DNA of 64,000 nt from CAXRDE01 sp964342365 (GCA_964342365.1 CAYFGW010000001.1:17572-81571), one strand, 5' to 3'; shown: positions 18,947-28,738, numbered from the stretch's first letter. The notes: generated by a model from the letters alone, not told the origin. Made by a program: numbers and translations.

Positions 18947-20998
18947 ATGAGCGATTTTTCTCTCTCTGCTGCTCCTGTGGCAGAACCTCGCCCCCATGAA
19001 ACCACCATTCACGGTGAACAACGGGTGGACAATTATCACTGGCTGCGCGAGGACCAAAACCCCGAAGTCATTGCCTACTTAAACGCCGAAAACGATTATA
19101 CCGTCGCCTATATGCAGGACACCGAAGCCCTTCAGGAAGATATTTACAAGGAGCTGGTGACCTATCTGGTGGAAGACGATCAGTCTGTGCCCCGTAAAAA
19201 GGACGACTACTATTACTATACCCGTTCTGCAAAAGGCAAAAATTATCGTATTTACTGCCGCCGTCACGGCAGTCTGGAAGCCCCTGAAGAGATTCTGCTG
19301 GATTTGAATGCGCTGGCCGAAGGCCGCGATTATTTAAGTGTGGGTGTTTTTGAGGTCAGCCCCGATCATAAAATCCTGGCCTACTCGCTGGATTACAACG
19401 GCAGCGAATCCTACACGGTATTTTTTAAAGACCTGGACAGCAGAGAACTTTTGCCGGATCAGCTGACGGACACCTATTACGATCTGGAATGGTCCGCCGA
19501 TAGCAAGCAGGTGCTTTATTGTGTGATTGATGATGCCAATCGCCCTTATAAACTCTTTCGTCACGTGCTGGGCAACGATCCTCGACTGGCACAGGAAATT
19601 CACCATGAAGCAGACGAACGCTTTAATGTGGGCGTGTACAAAACCTCCAGTGAAGACTACTTTATTCTGAACTTGCACAGCAATACCACCACCGAAAACC
19701 ATTATATTTCTACCCACGAACCCGAAAGTGCGCCCACGCTGGTGCAAGAGCGGATTCAGCACATGCAGTACAGTGTGGAGCATCACGGTGAAGATTTTAT
19801 TATTCACACCAATCTGGAGGCTCCTGATTTCAGAGTGATGCGCACTTCCATTGCCACCCCCGATAAAGATCACTGGCAACCCATGATTGCCGTAAAGCAA
19901 GATGCCAAGCTGGAGTCGGTGCAGGTGCTCCAGCGTTTTCTGGCGCTCTTGTACCGGACCGATGCCCGCATGCAGCTCATGGCTTATGATTTGCAAACAA
20001 AAGAGGCTGTGGAGGTGCAGTTTCCCGACGCCGTGGCCTCAGTATGGCCCGGGGCAGTGACTGATTTTAACAGCACCACCCTGCGCGTTTCTTACGCTTC
20101 TCTGGTAACGCCCTGGTCGGTATTTGATGTGGCTCTGGACACCCATGAACTGACCTTGAAAAAGCAGGATAAAATCGAGGGTTATAATCCAGAAGACTAC
20201 ACCATGAAGAGGGAATACGCCACTGCTGAAGACGGTACCAAAGTGCCCCTGACGCTGGTGTACCAAAACGGATTTGTACAGGACGGTAGCCAGCCCGGCT
20301 TTTTGTATAGCTATGGTTCTTATGGCATCAGTACCGATCCTGACTTTGATGCCAACGTGATTGCTTTGCTCAAGCGCGGCTTTGTGTACGCGGTGGCGCA
20401 TATTCGCGGTGGACAGGAAATGGGACGACAGTGGTATGACAACGGCAAACTCATGAATAAACGCAATACCTTCACAGACTTTATTGCCTGTGCAGAACAT
20501 CTGGTGCAGCAAAAGTACACGGCTGCTAAACATCTGGTGATTGAGGGCGGAAGCGCCGGGGGCTTACTCATGGGGGCGGTAACTAACTTGCGCCCCGATC
20601 TCTTCAAAAGCGTGATTGCTGATGTGCCTTTTGTAGACTGCGTTAACACCATGCTGGACGCCAGTTTGCCGCTGACGGTAACAGAGTATGAAGAGTGGGG
20701 CAATCCCAATGAAAAGGCAGCTTATGACTATATCAAGTCCTATTCTCCCTATGACAATGTATCGGCACAGGATTACCCCAATATGATGGTGCTGGGTGGA
20801 CTGCACGATCCCCGCGTGAAGTACTGGGAGCCTGCCAAGCTTGTGGCTAAGCTGCGCACCCAAAACACCAGCAGCAACCCCATTTTGCTCAAAACCAATA
20901 TGAGCGCGGGTCACTCTGGTGCTTCAGGACGTTACGATGCCTTAAAAGAAGACGCCTTCAAATATGCCTTTATGCTCAAGAGTATGGATTTACTCTAG
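18947..20998 (+). CDS. ptrB: oligopeptidase B (S9A family serine peptidase)
   Basis: 683 residues, normal length. An N-terminal seven-blade beta-propeller (about 75-410) gates access to a C-terminal alpha/beta-hydrolase. The nucleophile serine lies in EGGSAGGLLMG, the catalytic Asp in LHDPRVKYWEP and the His in SAGHSGASGR. RPHETTIHGEQRVDNYHWLR at the start is a family hallmark. It has no signal peptide, so it is probably cytoplasmic and cleaves short peptides after basic residues, as in the family. AAAAAGGA precedes the ATG. The gene is convergent with the SDR at 21008 across 9 bp. Confidence 0.94.
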   Translation: MSDFSLSAAPVAEPRPHETTIHGEQRVDNYHWLREDQNPEVIAYLNAENDYTVAYMQDTEALQEDIYKELVTYLVEDDQSVPRKKDDYYYYTRSAKGKNYRIYCRRHGSLEAPEEILLDLNALAEGRDYLSVGVFEVSPDHKILAYSLDYNGSESYTVFFKDLDSRELLPDQLTDTYYDLEWSADSKQVLYCVIDDANRPYKLFRHVLGNDPRLAQEIHHEADERFNVGVYKTSSEDYFILNLHSNTTTENHYISTHEPESAPTLVQERIQHMQYSVEHHGEDFIIHTNLEAPDFRVMRTSIATPDKDHWQPMIAVKQDAKLESVQVLQRFLALLYRTDARMQLMAYDLQTKEAVEVQFPDAVASVWPGAVTDFNSTTLRVSYASLVTPWSVFDVALDTHELTLKKQDKIEGYNPEDYTMKREYATAEDGTKVPLTLVYQNGFVQDGSQPGFLYSYGSYGISTDPDFDANVIALLKRGFVYAVAHIRGGQEMGRQWYDNGKLMNKRNTFTDFIACAEHLVQQKYTAAKHLVIEGGSAGGLLMGAVTNLRPDLFKSVIADVPFVDCVNTMLDASLPLTVTEYEEWGNPNEKAAYDYIKSYSPYDNVSAQDYPNMMVLGGLHDPRVKYWEPAKLVAKLRTQNTSSNPILLKTNMSAGHSGASGRYDALKEDAFKYAFMLKSMDLL

Positions 20999-21007
20999 AA
21001 CATAAAC

Positions 21008-21724
21008 TTACCAATCAATGGGATTGCGGTCTCTGAAGAATCCGCCGCTGGGACCGTCATCGGGCAGCATAGAAAGCCAGATGGCGGTGTCAGCGCCCTG
21101 ATCCACGGTGCGGGTGGCATTTTCGCCGCCCATATCCGTTTGTACCCAGCCCGGGCACATGGCGTTGACTTTCACATTGCCTTCGGCTTCTGCAGCTACA
21201 ATACGGGTTAAAGCATTCAATGCGGTTTTAGACACACGATAAGCGGTACTGCCGCCTCCCATGTCGTTCAACTGTCCCATTCCGCTGGAAACGTTAACAA
21301 TGCGACCGTAGCCGTTTTTCTGCATCAGCGGCACAGCGGCCTGCATAAGTTGTAACGGACCGTAGACGTTGGTGTTTAGCGTGTCCTGAACAGTTTTCAA
21401 TTGGACGTCCATCACGGAAGGGGTTTCCGCGTTGTTGTCCAGAAATACACCGGCATTATTGACCAGTACGTCTAAACGGCCGTATTTTTCTTTGATATGC
21501 TCCATGGTTTGTTGAATAGAATCGGTGCTATTAACGTCCAGTTCCACCACTTCTACCGTGGGGTTTTCTTCTGAACCTTCAATTTCGGCGGCAGCGGCCT
21601 GACCACTTTCCCGGCTTCGGCTACCCAGGAGCACGTGGAGTCCTTTGGCTGCTAGCTGGCGACAGATTTCTTTACCAATGCCTCGGTTTCCTCCGGTGAC
21701 CAGTGCAATACGTTGTTGTGTCAT
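21008..21724 (-). CDS. short-chain dehydrogenase/reductase, carbonyl-reductase-like
   Basis: 238 residues with the classical SDR marks: TGGNRGIGKEICRQL (cofactor), NNAGVFLDN, catalytic Ser in NVSSGMGQL, and YRVSK. The arrangement and the C-terminal CPGWVQTDMGGENATR resemble carbonyl reductases. The arginine-rich stretch SRSRESG after the first strands suggests NADP(H). Substrate unknown. AAGGA precedes the ATG. It is divergent from the acyltransferase-like gene at 21806. Confidence 0.9.
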   Translation of the reverse strand: MTQQRIALVTGGNRGIGKEICRQLAAKGLHVLLGSRSRESGQAAAAEIEGSEENPTVEVVELDVNSTDSIQQTMEHIKEKYGRLDVLVNNAGVFLDNNAETPSVMDVQLKTVQDTLNTNVYGPLQLMQAAVPLMQKNGYGRIVNVSSGMGQLNDMGGGSTAYRVSKTALNALTRIVAAEAEGNVKVNAMCPGWVQTDMGGENATRTVDQGADTAIWLSMLPDDGPSGGFFRDRNPIDW

Positions 21725-21805
21725 TTTTTAGCTTCCTTGATTTTTTGATTAGCTTAGCATTTGATCAAATACCCCGCGCGTTTTGCCGTGCTAAACTGCT
21801 GGTTC

Positions 21806-22954
21806 ATGAGCGTTCATTTTTATACTGCTGAAAATATCCGGCCCCACAGTCTGTCCGCGTACCGACTGTCTGACGCAGAGCGCACTTTGCTCTATGCTTT
21901 GCTAACGGAGCCTTTGACCCGCTTTGTGGCCAATACCGACGCCACCTTACAGGCGGTATGTATTGGCGATAGCGTACTCCCGCTGGTGATTGCCAACCCC
22001 GAAGCCCATCAAAATTCTTATGTGTGTTCCCCTACCACCCATTATCTGGATTATGCCCGTGAAGAATTAGATATTGAGCTCCAGGATCACCCGATGGTGC
22101 ACAGACTTCTGGACTATTTGATTCGCGGAGCGCGGGGTGTTTTTGTGCCGCTACATTTTGAAAAAGTGGTCTTTGTCAACAACTGGCTGCTGTCCACCAA
22201 TCTCTATCCAGAATTGGCCTATGATCGTCTTGAAGAGGTAAAGCAGGAACTTGTTAAACGCTTTCCGGAACACGCCATTATTTTTCGCTCCATTAACACC
22301 CGACTCAATCAGGAACTCTACGATGCCCTTTCTCAGCTGGGGTTTCAGGCCACCATCAGCCGTCAGGTGTATTTGTTAAACGCCCCGGAAAAAGTTCATC
22401 GCAAGCGGCATCCTTTTAAAGAAGATCTGCGCCTGAGCCGTCGCAGCACCTATCACTGGCGTTCTCATGAGGACCTGACCGTTCCGGATATTCCTCGCCT
22501 GAAGGCGCTATACGACGCTCTTTATCTCAAAAAATACTCCCTTTATAACCCGCAGTTCACCGCTTATTTTTTTCAACAAAGCCTGAAGCATCAGTGGTTA
22601 CATTATCGGGCTTTAGAAAAGAACGGACGTATTGACGCTATGATTGCCTACACTTACCGCAACGGCATCATGACGACCCCCATGGTGGGGTATGATTTGT
22701 CGCTTCCCCGCCGCACCAGCTTATACCCACAAATTACCGCTAAAATCTTCACCGAAGCCGAAAATCTAGGGTTCTGGTTGCACCATAGTTCCGGCGTATC
22801 CCGTTTTAAAATGAACAGAGGCTGCACGCCCGCCATGGAGTATAATCTCATTTATAGCGATCATCTCTCGCCCGCTCAGCAGGTGCCCTGGCGACTTTTG
22901 CACAAGATATCAAAACATATCGCCGATCCTCTTTTTAGAAAACTGGAGCTGTAA
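21806..22954 (+). CDS. GNAT-fold / FemAB-BioF2-like acyltransferase, tentative
   Basis: 382 residues from the ATG at 21806; a longer in-frame version starting at 21761 adds residues that look like untranslated DNA. No signal peptide. The C-terminal third reads like the BioF2-like or FemAB acetyltransferase group: a cluster before LHHSSGVSRFKMNRGCTPAM, then EYNLIYSDHL. The N-terminal half has no clear motif. It stands 2 bp upstream of the M23 peptidase, so the pair is one operon and a role in cell-wall or envelope modification is plausible. The substrate is unknown. Confidence 0.6.
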   Translation: MSVHFYTAENIRPHSLSAYRLSDAERTLLYALLTEPLTRFVANTDATLQAVCIGDSVLPLVIANPEAHQNSYVCSPTTHYLDYAREELDIELQDHPMVHRLLDYLIRGARGVFVPLHFEKVVFVNNWLLSTNLYPELAYDRLEEVKQELVKRFPEHAIIFRSINTRLNQELYDALSQLGFQATISRQVYLLNAPEKVHRKRHPFKEDLRLSRRSTYHWRSHEDLTVPDIPRLKALYDALYLKKYSLYNPQFTAYFFQQSLKHQWLHYRALEKNGRIDAMIAYTYRNGIMTTPMVGYDLSLPRRTSLYPQITAKIFTEAENLGFWLHHSSGVSRFKMNRGCTPAMEYNLIYSDHLSPAQQVPWRLLHKISKHIADPLFRKLEL

Positions 22955-22956
22955 CG

Positions 22957-23856
22957 ATGACAAAACGAACTTTATGGGTGACAGGATGTTTTCTGGCATT
23001 ACTTGCCGGACCTGTCCAGGCACAAAACACGTTGGACAATGCACAACAAAATACCGCAGTAGAAACCAACCCCGTAACGCTTACTGTCAGTCCCACAAAC
23101 ATTGTCCAGGGACAACAGAGCTATATTTCACTATCCGCTCCCTACGGAAAAACCTACCGCATTGAGGTCATGGGAAAATCTATTCCTCTGAGCCCCGCAG
23201 ATCAGGATCGTGTTGCTGCTTATATTGCCGTTCCAGCAGACCAGAAAGCGGGGGGCTATACCTTGAGAATTCTGGATGAGCAAAACACGGAAGTGGCCCG
23301 TCAAAAAATTGAAGTGCAGCGGGGACGCTTTGGTACACAGAATATCCGTTACCGTCGTCCTCCCGTGGATGCGACGCTCAAAAAAAAGTTAGATGCAGAG
23401 TACGCTCTCATTGACACAGCCCGCAATACCTATACGCCTGAACGTTACTTTGACAACCAGTTTAAACTCCCCGTGCCCCATCGTATCACTTCGGTATACG
23501 GTACACGCCGCCGTCTAAACGGCAAGTACAACGGCTATCACGGGGGCGTGGACTTTGCGAGTCCCATGGGTTATCCGGTCAAAGCACCCGCTGCGGGGGT
23601 GGTCACGCTGGCGAACTATTTCTCTGCGGCCAACGCTAACGGCAACACTATTTTTCTGGATCACGGCATGGGCGTCACCAGCGGGTATATTCATTTGAGT
23701 AAGCTGAATGTGGAGGCAGGACAACGGGTAACACAGGGGCAGACCATTGGCTATATCGGTTCCACCGGACGTTCTACGGGTCCCCATTTACACTGGGGCG
23801 TGTATTTGCATGGCCAGAATACGGACGGCCTCGGATGGATTCGCTTCACCCGCTGA
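22957..23856 (+). CDS. secreted M23-family (LytM) metallopeptidase
   Basis: 299 residues: signal peptide ending PVQAQN, a beta-rich middle domain (about 40-125; TVSPTNIVQGQQSYISLSAP), then the LytM domain (about 160-299). The zinc-binding set is intact: HGGVDFAS (His and Asp), HLS (His) and HLHWG (His-x-His). Members cut peptide cross-bridges in peptidoglycan or act as activators of amidases. It is coupled to the preceding acyltransferase-like gene across 2 bp. About 165 bp with no gene follow, holding a promoter for the next gene. Confidence 0.93.
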   Translation: MTKRTLWVTGCFLALLAGPVQAQNTLDNAQQNTAVETNPVTLTVSPTNIVQGQQSYISLSAPYGKTYRIEVMGKSIPLSPADQDRVAAYIAVPADQKAGGYTLRILDEQNTEVARQKIEVQRGRFGTQNIRYRRPPVDATLKKKLDAEYALIDTARNTYTPERYFDNQFKLPVPHRITSVYGTRRRLNGKYNGYHGGVDFASPMGYPVKAPAAGVVTLANYFSAANANGNTIFLDHGMGVTSGYIHLSKLNVEAGQRVTQGQTIGYIGSTGRSTGPHLHWGVYLHGQNTDGLGWIRFTR

Positions 23857-23970
23857 TTTTTCATTCGCTGATCTAGAAAATACATAGTCCGTAAAGACCA
23901 TATAAAGCGCCTCTTAAGATTACGAGCAGGTGCTTGTATTTCGCTCTCATATATTCATATATTAATACTA

Positions 23971-24000
23971 TTGACGGACAACAAACTCGTTAAACATATT
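23971..24000 (+). promoter_or_regulatory. sigma-70-like promoter for the 24021 gene
   Basis: TTGACG (23971-23976) and CATATT (23995-24000) are separated by 18 nt. Transcription would start close to the AAAGGGAG ribosome site and the ATG at 24021, giving a short leader. Confidence 0.5.
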
Positions 24001-24020
24001 AGAAAAAAGGGAGAATTTTT

Positions 24021-24797
24021 ATGGCCGATTTAAACAAAGCAGCCGCTATTTTTACACATCACATTCACTTAAAGGAAGCATTAGGTGCTTTAGAATCCAA
24101 CGGATTTAAAGACATTTCTGTTCTGATCAAATCAGAGGAAGATCGTGAAGAGGCGGGAACAGAAGTTAGAACTTACAGCACCACCACCTATCCACCTACC
24201 ACAAAGAAAACAGAAACTATTTCTCACGCTACCTCATATACGGGTTCGCGCTTCGAGGAACGCCAGATCAAAGAAGGAAACGTAGACGCACCTGTCACGG
24301 ACGCCAGCTACCGGACGGGAGTTATGCCCGCGGATCATGTAGATACTTACGAAGATCGCGGTACAGAAGTACGTCGCGTAGACAAGCGCGTTCACAACAT
24401 TGAAGACTCTATCCAGGAACATCATGAAGATGTCAGTGTGAAAGATCCTAACGCTCTGACCAAAGGTAGTGTAACCGGGGGCGTCCTGGGAGCCGTAGCG
24501 GGAGCCGCAGCGCTTCTGATTCCTGGCGTAGGTCCAGTATTAGCAGCTGGACCCATTGCCAGTGCTATTGGTGCCGCTGCTGCTGGTGGTGCCGTGGGCA
24601 TGACCGCAGGTGCTATTGGAGGCATTCTCAAAGATGAAGGGCTCCCCAGTGATCGCGTGAGTCTTTACCGCAAGGCCTTTGATCAGGGCAAAGGTATCGT
24701 CATTGTGGATCCTTCAGGAGACTTACAAGAACAACGGGTTCTGGAAGCACGAGACATTCTGAACCGCTTCCGTCCTGAAACCGTAGACACGTTCTAA
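24021..24797 (+). CDS. YflT-like stress protein with glycine-zipper segment
   Basis: 258 residues. The N-terminus (ALGALESNGFKDISVLIK) resembles the YflT/GsiB-type general stress domain. A charged stretch full of Glu and Arg follows (about 35-145). Then comes a Gly/Ala-rich segment of about 60 residues (GVLGAVAGAAALLIPGVGPV, GAVGMTAGAIGGIL) of the glycine-zipper type found in membrane-associated proteins. The C-terminus repeats the sense of the first domain (VSLYRKAFDQGKGIVIVD). A strong GGGAG site and its own promoter precede it. The last 4 bp overlap the convergent gene at 24794. Location and function are unproven. Confidence 0.75.
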   Translation: MADLNKAAAIFTHHIHLKEALGALESNGFKDISVLIKSEEDREEAGTEVRTYSTTTYPPTTKKTETISHATSYTGSRFEERQIKEGNVDAPVTDASYRTGVMPADHVDTYEDRGTEVRRVDKRVHNIEDSIQEHHEDVSVKDPNALTKGSVTGGVLGAVAGAAALLIPGVGPVLAAGPIASAIGAAAAGGAVGMTAGAIGGILKDEGLPSDRVSLYRKAFDQGKGIVIVDPSGDLQEQRVLEARDILNRFRPETVDTF

Positions 24798-25732
24798 TAG
24801 CTATTGTAGTGGGCTCGGGCTTCGCCAGCGATGTAAGTATAAAGTGCATCTGGTGCAAGATCTGAGCCCAGTGCAACGGCGTTGGGAATCCAGCTGGCTT
24901 GTTTCTGCGCTGCCGCTATAGACAGTCCGGCCACCACGGATCGTTTGATTGCCTGACCCAGCTTATAATCATTGAGAGGGTCTTTGGCCACTTCTATACC
25001 GGAAAGTACGGCTCTTCCCACGTCCAGGCCCGCAATAATCTGATTGGTAATTTGTGTGAGGGAAACACCCTCATTGGCCACCACAGGATGTTTGTCTGCC
25101 AACGCAGTTTCTAAACGCCCCACAAAGTCGGGGCCTTTTTTGCGGGCAAAAGCCACTAAAAACTTACCCAGTTCGTAAACGTCATCCACATTTTGAACCA
25201 CCAATTTAGAATGGGCTACCAGACGATCAACGTTTTCGTGGCTGGGATTTTCCAGCGTTTTTAGCAGATAGTCATAGTATTTGTCTGCCACGGCAGCGGT
25301 AATAACCAGGTTCAATCCGTGAGTCACGCCCGCAGGCAGCGCTTTTTTGACCATGCGTGCGCCGTCTTTAATGGCCCTTGCGCTTTCTTTGCCCGCATCC
25401 AGATATTTGCCCTTCTGGTATTTTTCGTAGGCTCTGCCACTGTGGCCCACCACGCCGACACCGCGAGAAAAAGTCTTTAAGTGATTGCCCGCCTGTTTAA
25501 AACCGTTGGCCTTGATACCGTTGGCGACAGTTTTGAAAACATGCTTACTTTGCTTGATGGTGTTAAAGTCTACTTGCCAGCTTCGTGCTGCTGGACTGAG
25601 CTTAACCTGATCCCCATGATCCGGGGCGGGCGGAGCAGAGGATTCAGTATGTGATACCTCTGCTAAATGATGAGCATTTAGACCCCGGGGGGTCATCACA
25701 GTACAGCTGGTGTGCAAGGTGTTTAGCTTCAT
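24794..25732 (-). CDS. hypothetical helical protein
   Basis: 312 residues, no signal peptide. It opens with a low-complexity segment carrying DQVKLSPAAR, a short motif also seen in various flagellar or secreted proteins; that is only a loose likeness. The remainder is mainly helical with many Lys and Ala, and a weakly hydrophobic stretch near the end (VVAGLSIAAAQ). I cannot name the family. It overlaps the preceding convergent gene by 4 bp at the 3' end and stands alone on its strand, 93 bp from the end of the Omp85-type gene. Confidence 0.65.
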   Translation of the reverse strand: MKLNTLHTSCTVMTPRGLNAHHLAEVSHTESSAPPAPDHGDQVKLSPAARSWQVDFNTIKQSKHVFKTVANGIKANGFKQAGNHLKTFSRGVGVVGHSGRAYEKYQKGKYLDAGKESARAIKDGARMVKKALPAGVTHGLNLVITAAVADKYYDYLLKTLENPSHENVDRLVAHSKLVVQNVDDVYELGKFLVAFARKKGPDFVGRLETALADKHPVVANEGVSLTQITNQIIAGLDVGRAVLSGIEVAKDPLNDYKLGQAIKRSVVAGLSIAAAQKQASWIPNAVALGSDLAPDALYTYIAGEARAHYNSY

Positions 25733-25825
25733 GTCCTTATTATAAGGTTCAAAAGCCTGTCAATCCCTTGTCTTTATTGTATTTTGACAAGAGCTTTGCC
25801 GGAGTTTAAAGTGAACTTAATGACC

Positions 25826-27520
25826 TTATCTCAAAAAGAAGCCGTTACTGTTAAACCAGTCGCTGTACAGGGTAAAGTTGAGCGGCGCTGAGATGCGTAG
25901 CATGGCGGAAATGCCCACAAAATCGGGGTAAACCGGCAGTGCAAAATCCACGCCCACAATGGAACCGTTGGGCACAATCGCATTCAAGCCAATACCTGCA
26001 CTCAGTTGAGCACTTTCCCAGGCCCAACTGTCTCCCCAGTATCCACCCTGATCTAAAAAGGCGTTAACATCAAAAGCCCAGTTGTCCAGATAACCTAGTG
26101 TTCCCGTTTCTCCCGTTAACGGGAAAGCCGTTTTGTCCAACTGTATGGGGGTCGGGCGATAAATATAGTGGATTTCTTCTGACAAACGTAGGCTGTGTCG
26201 CTCCGTAATGGAAAATTGGGTAGCTCCTCGCACCAGCCAGCGTCCCGTATTCAAAAATCCCCGGTAAAAAGGGGGGCTGGGTCCCACGGTTGTGCCTGCT
26301 GCCGAACGGAGCAGGAGCGTCACCTGGGACTGATCTGTTTTATAAGGAGACCAGAAAGACAGGCCCGTCAGCGTGAGCTGAGAATAGGTGGCATCAATAA
26401 ATCCCGTACTTAGACGACCCTGTAAAAAGTTTCCGTTGCCAGGAATGCGAAAATTGTCGATGTCAGAATAAGACAGGGTAAAAGAGGGCAGTAATAAAAC
26501 GTCTCCGGGCTTGCCGCTCTGGGTCTGTGTCTGAGGATAGGTGTCCGGCTCCAGACGGGAAAAAAAGCGATCTTCGAGTAGAGAAACGTTGACTACACCT
26601 CGCAAAAAGCGATGGTTTTCGAGATCTTCCCACAGCTGAAAGCCGCTGTACAGATCCACGCCGCGAGAACGAATCCAGAGCAGTTGATCCGGGTCATCGT
26701 TGTGACCCGGATAAATAAAATCAATTTTATTGTAGTGGTTAACGCCTACGCTCATGCCGGGAATAGCCTGTTGCGTACTGGATAGCGACAGAACATATTC
26801 CCAGTCTTGCAGTTCACCACTAAATTCCTGGAAGGGAGTGGCAATATTATTGCGCTTGATAGAGGTGCGGGCCACCAGTCCTTTGCCCAGTGGGTTATCC
26901 ACAATAAATCCACCGGTCAGTGACAGTCCCGTAATGCTATTTTGCGCCAGGTTTCCGGTAGGAATCCAGGCGGGCCCCAGCGGAATATGAATGTCTATAT
27001 CTACCTGACCGTTCGCTCTTGTGAACTGAATTTGTAAGGGAAAAAAGTGGTTTTGTTTCACCCACTTCACGTTTTCTAAAAAACGCTGTCGCTCAAAGGT
27101 TTCACCCCTTTTGAGATTGAGGTTACGCAGGGTGATATAACGATCCTGAGGAGAGCCTCCGGTAATATGAATGTCTCCAATACGCACATCAGGGAGCTTG
27201 CGTACCGTCACCCAGCGGTGGGTATCATCAGAAAGTACCCGTGCTTCTAAATTCACATAACCACTCTGCAAAAAGAAGTCGTTGAGATAGTCCTGCAAAC
27301 GGCCTTTTTCTGACCAGCGGGAAATGGCCTGTTCCACCTCAAGGTGGGTAGGAGCAGGGACCTGGTGTTCAATGACCAGTGTGTGTGTTTTAGCCTGACA
27401 GGGCCATACGCTTACGAACCCGGCCATAAGACCGGTCAGTAAGCCCTTAAATACGTTGACGTATCGCACGCTGCATCTGGCGCTGAGCATCTCTTTTGGC
27501 AATGGTTTCTCGTTTATCAT
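25826..27520 (-). CDS. Omp85-family outer-membrane protein (BamA/TamA-like)
   Basis: Up to 564 residues. A signal peptide ends near WPCQAKTHT. Two POTRA-like units follow (about 50-180; VRIGDIHITGGSPQDRYITL then LNLKRGETFERQRFLENV). The rest is a beta-barrel with alternating aromatic residues. Members insert proteins into, or transport them across, the outer membrane; the exact subgroup is unclear. The start is uncertain: the ATG at 27520 overlaps smpB by 74 bp, an ATG at 27490 and a GTG at 27469 also fit, and none has a good ribosome site. The upstream gene, smpB, runs the same way, so coupling is likely. Confidence 0.75.
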   Translation of the reverse strand: MINEKPLPKEMLSARCSVRYVNVFKGLLTGLMAGFVSVWPCQAKTHTLVIEHQVPAPTHLEVEQAISRWSEKGRLQDYLNDFFLQSGYVNLEARVLSDDTHRWVTVRKLPDVRIGDIHITGGSPQDRYITLRNLNLKRGETFERQRFLENVKWVKQNHFFPLQIQFTRANGQVDIDIHIPLGPAWIPTGNLAQNSITGLSLTGGFIVDNPLGKGLVARTSIKRNNIATPFQEFSGELQDWEYVLSLSSTQQAIPGMSVGVNHYNKIDFIYPGHNDDPDQLLWIRSRGVDLYSGFQLWEDLENHRFLRGVVNVSLLEDRFFSRLEPDTYPQTQTQSGKPGDVLLLPSFTLSYSDIDNFRIPGNGNFLQGRLSTGFIDATYSQLTLTGLSFWSPYKTDQSQVTLLLRSAAGTTVGPSPPFYRGFLNTGRWLVRGATQFSITERHSLRLSEEIHYIYRPTPIQLDKTAFPLTGETGTLGYLDNWAFDVNAFLDQGGYWGDSWAWESAQLSAGIGLNAIVPNGSIVGVDFALPVYPDFVGISAMLRISAPLNFTLYSDWFNSNGFFLR

Positions 27521-27911
27521 GTTGTTTTTTGCCCTGTACCAGGCCCAGTTCAGCTTTGAGCCAGTTGCGTTTCCAGTACAAAGACAGAACCACTAAAGTC
27601 AGGCCTTGTTGTTGCGTTTTGCCAATCAAACGGTTAATCTCTCGCTTGTGCAAGAGCAAGCGACGGGGGCGACGGGGTTCATGGTTCATAATATTGCCGT
27701 GTTTGTAGGGGCTAATATGCAGTTGATGCACCCATACCTCACCGTTTTTGATCTGAGCATAGTTGTCGCGTAGATTGGCATCACCGCCGCGAATGGATTT
27801 AACTTCTGTGCCCTGAAGTTCAATGCCTGCTTCAAATTTTTCGAGAATGTGATAGTCGTGATACGCTTTCCGGTTGCGAATGGAATCACGGGAAGAATCT
27901 TTTTTTGCCAT
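27447..27911 (-). CDS. smpB: SsrA-binding protein
   Basis: Partner of tmRNA that brings it to stalled ribosomes for trans-translation. 154 residues. Family blocks: RNRKAYHDYHILEKFEAGI, GTEVKSIRGGDANLRDNYAQ, and HISPYKHGN followed by HEPRRPRRLLLHKREINRL. The C-terminus is the expected basic tail (KREAQ, RQMQRAIRQRI). No tmRNA gene is visible in the window. The end overlaps the start region of the Omp85 gene. Confidence 0.96.
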   Translation of the reverse strand: MAKKDSSRDSIRNRKAYHDYHILEKFEAGIELQGTEVKSIRGGDANLRDNYAQIKNGEVWVHQLHISPYKHGNIMNHEPRRPRRLLLHKREINRLIGKTQQQGLTLVVLSLYWKRNWLKAELGLVQGKKQHDKRETIAKRDAQRQMQRAIRQRI

Positions 27912-28051
27912 GGTTTTGCTTCTGTATTTTGATTTGCTAATGTTAGCATAACCTTTGTTAAGAAATAAATAAATTTTTATTCAAAGGGCAAGATCTCTGG
28001 CGTTTTGGGGTATATAGAAAATAGATTAAAGTTTCAGGTAGGTATATATTC

Positions 28052-28675
28052 ATGGGCGGTATTAACAATCTTCAAAGCGGAAACAGCTTCAAAGTGATCA
28101 AAAACGTTGCCCGCCCGTCTGCCGAAAAAGGCCTGACCCTCGGCGGAACCAATAGCCAGGTGGCAAAAAACAAGGCGGCCGAAAGAGAAATTGCCAAGGT
28201 TAAAAACACCTTTGACAGCCGCTATGCAGAAAATGAAAAAGTCGAGATTCTCATGGAGAGCGCCGAAGGCGTGGCGGTGATTCAAAGCCGTACCGACAAG
28301 GGGCTGGATCTTCAAGAAATGGCTCAGGCCGGCGGCGCACTGGCTTCTTATGCACTGGAACTTAAAGCTTTTGATGCTGACGGCAACGGTTTTGTGAATG
28401 AAGACGAACTGTTTGAATCCTGGGGCGAACAACTGGGAGAATCCGCCATGACCATTGGCGGTGCTGCGGTAGCAGGCGCCGGTACAGGTGCCACTATTGG
28501 GGGTATTGGCGGTACTGTGGTGCTTCCTGGAATCGGTACCGTGGCCGGTGCTGGCGGTGTAGGTGCCGTTGTGGGTGTGGCCGCAGGTGCTGGAGCCACT
28601 ATCTGGGAAGGCGTTCAACTTATTGGCAAAGCCTTTTCAGACACCAACTACGAAGGTCCCAGCTGGGCTCGTTAA
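28052..28675 (+). CDS. EF-hand-like plus glycine-zipper protein
   Basis: 207 residues, no signal peptide. Residues 109-121 give AFDADGNGFVNEDEL, a Ca2+-binding EF-hand loop in which Asp, Asp, Asn, Phe/Val and Glu fall at the expected positions. Directly after lies a Gly/Ala/Val segment of about 60 residues (GAAVAGAGTGATIGGIGGTV) of the glycine-zipper type, able to pack or insert in membranes. It has its own terminator. It belongs with the other zipper genes at 24021, 32481, 33071 and 34040. Role unknown; a Ca2+-responsive membrane protein is one guess. Confidence 0.7.
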   Translation: MGGINNLQSGNSFKVIKNVARPSAEKGLTLGGTNSQVAKNKAAEREIAKVKNTFDSRYAENEKVEILMESAEGVAVIQSRTDKGLDLQEMAQAGGALASYALELKAFDADGNGFVNEDELFESWGEQLGESAMTIGGAAVAGAGTGATIGGIGGTVVLPGIGTVAGAGGVGAVVGVAAGAGATIWEGVQLIGKAFSDTNYEGPSWAR

Positions 28676-28698
28676 TTAAAGCTTTTAAAAAGAATCAC

Positions 28699-28736
28699 AA
28701 AGCGCTGCGAAACCTGTCGCGGCGCTTTTATTATTT
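28699..28736 (+). terminator. intrinsic terminator of the 28052 gene
   Basis: A 12-bp stem (AAAGCGCTGCGA / TCGCGGCGCTTT with one G-T pair, 28699-28728), loop AACCTG, then TATTATTT. Confidence 0.8.
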
Positions 28737-28738
28737 GT

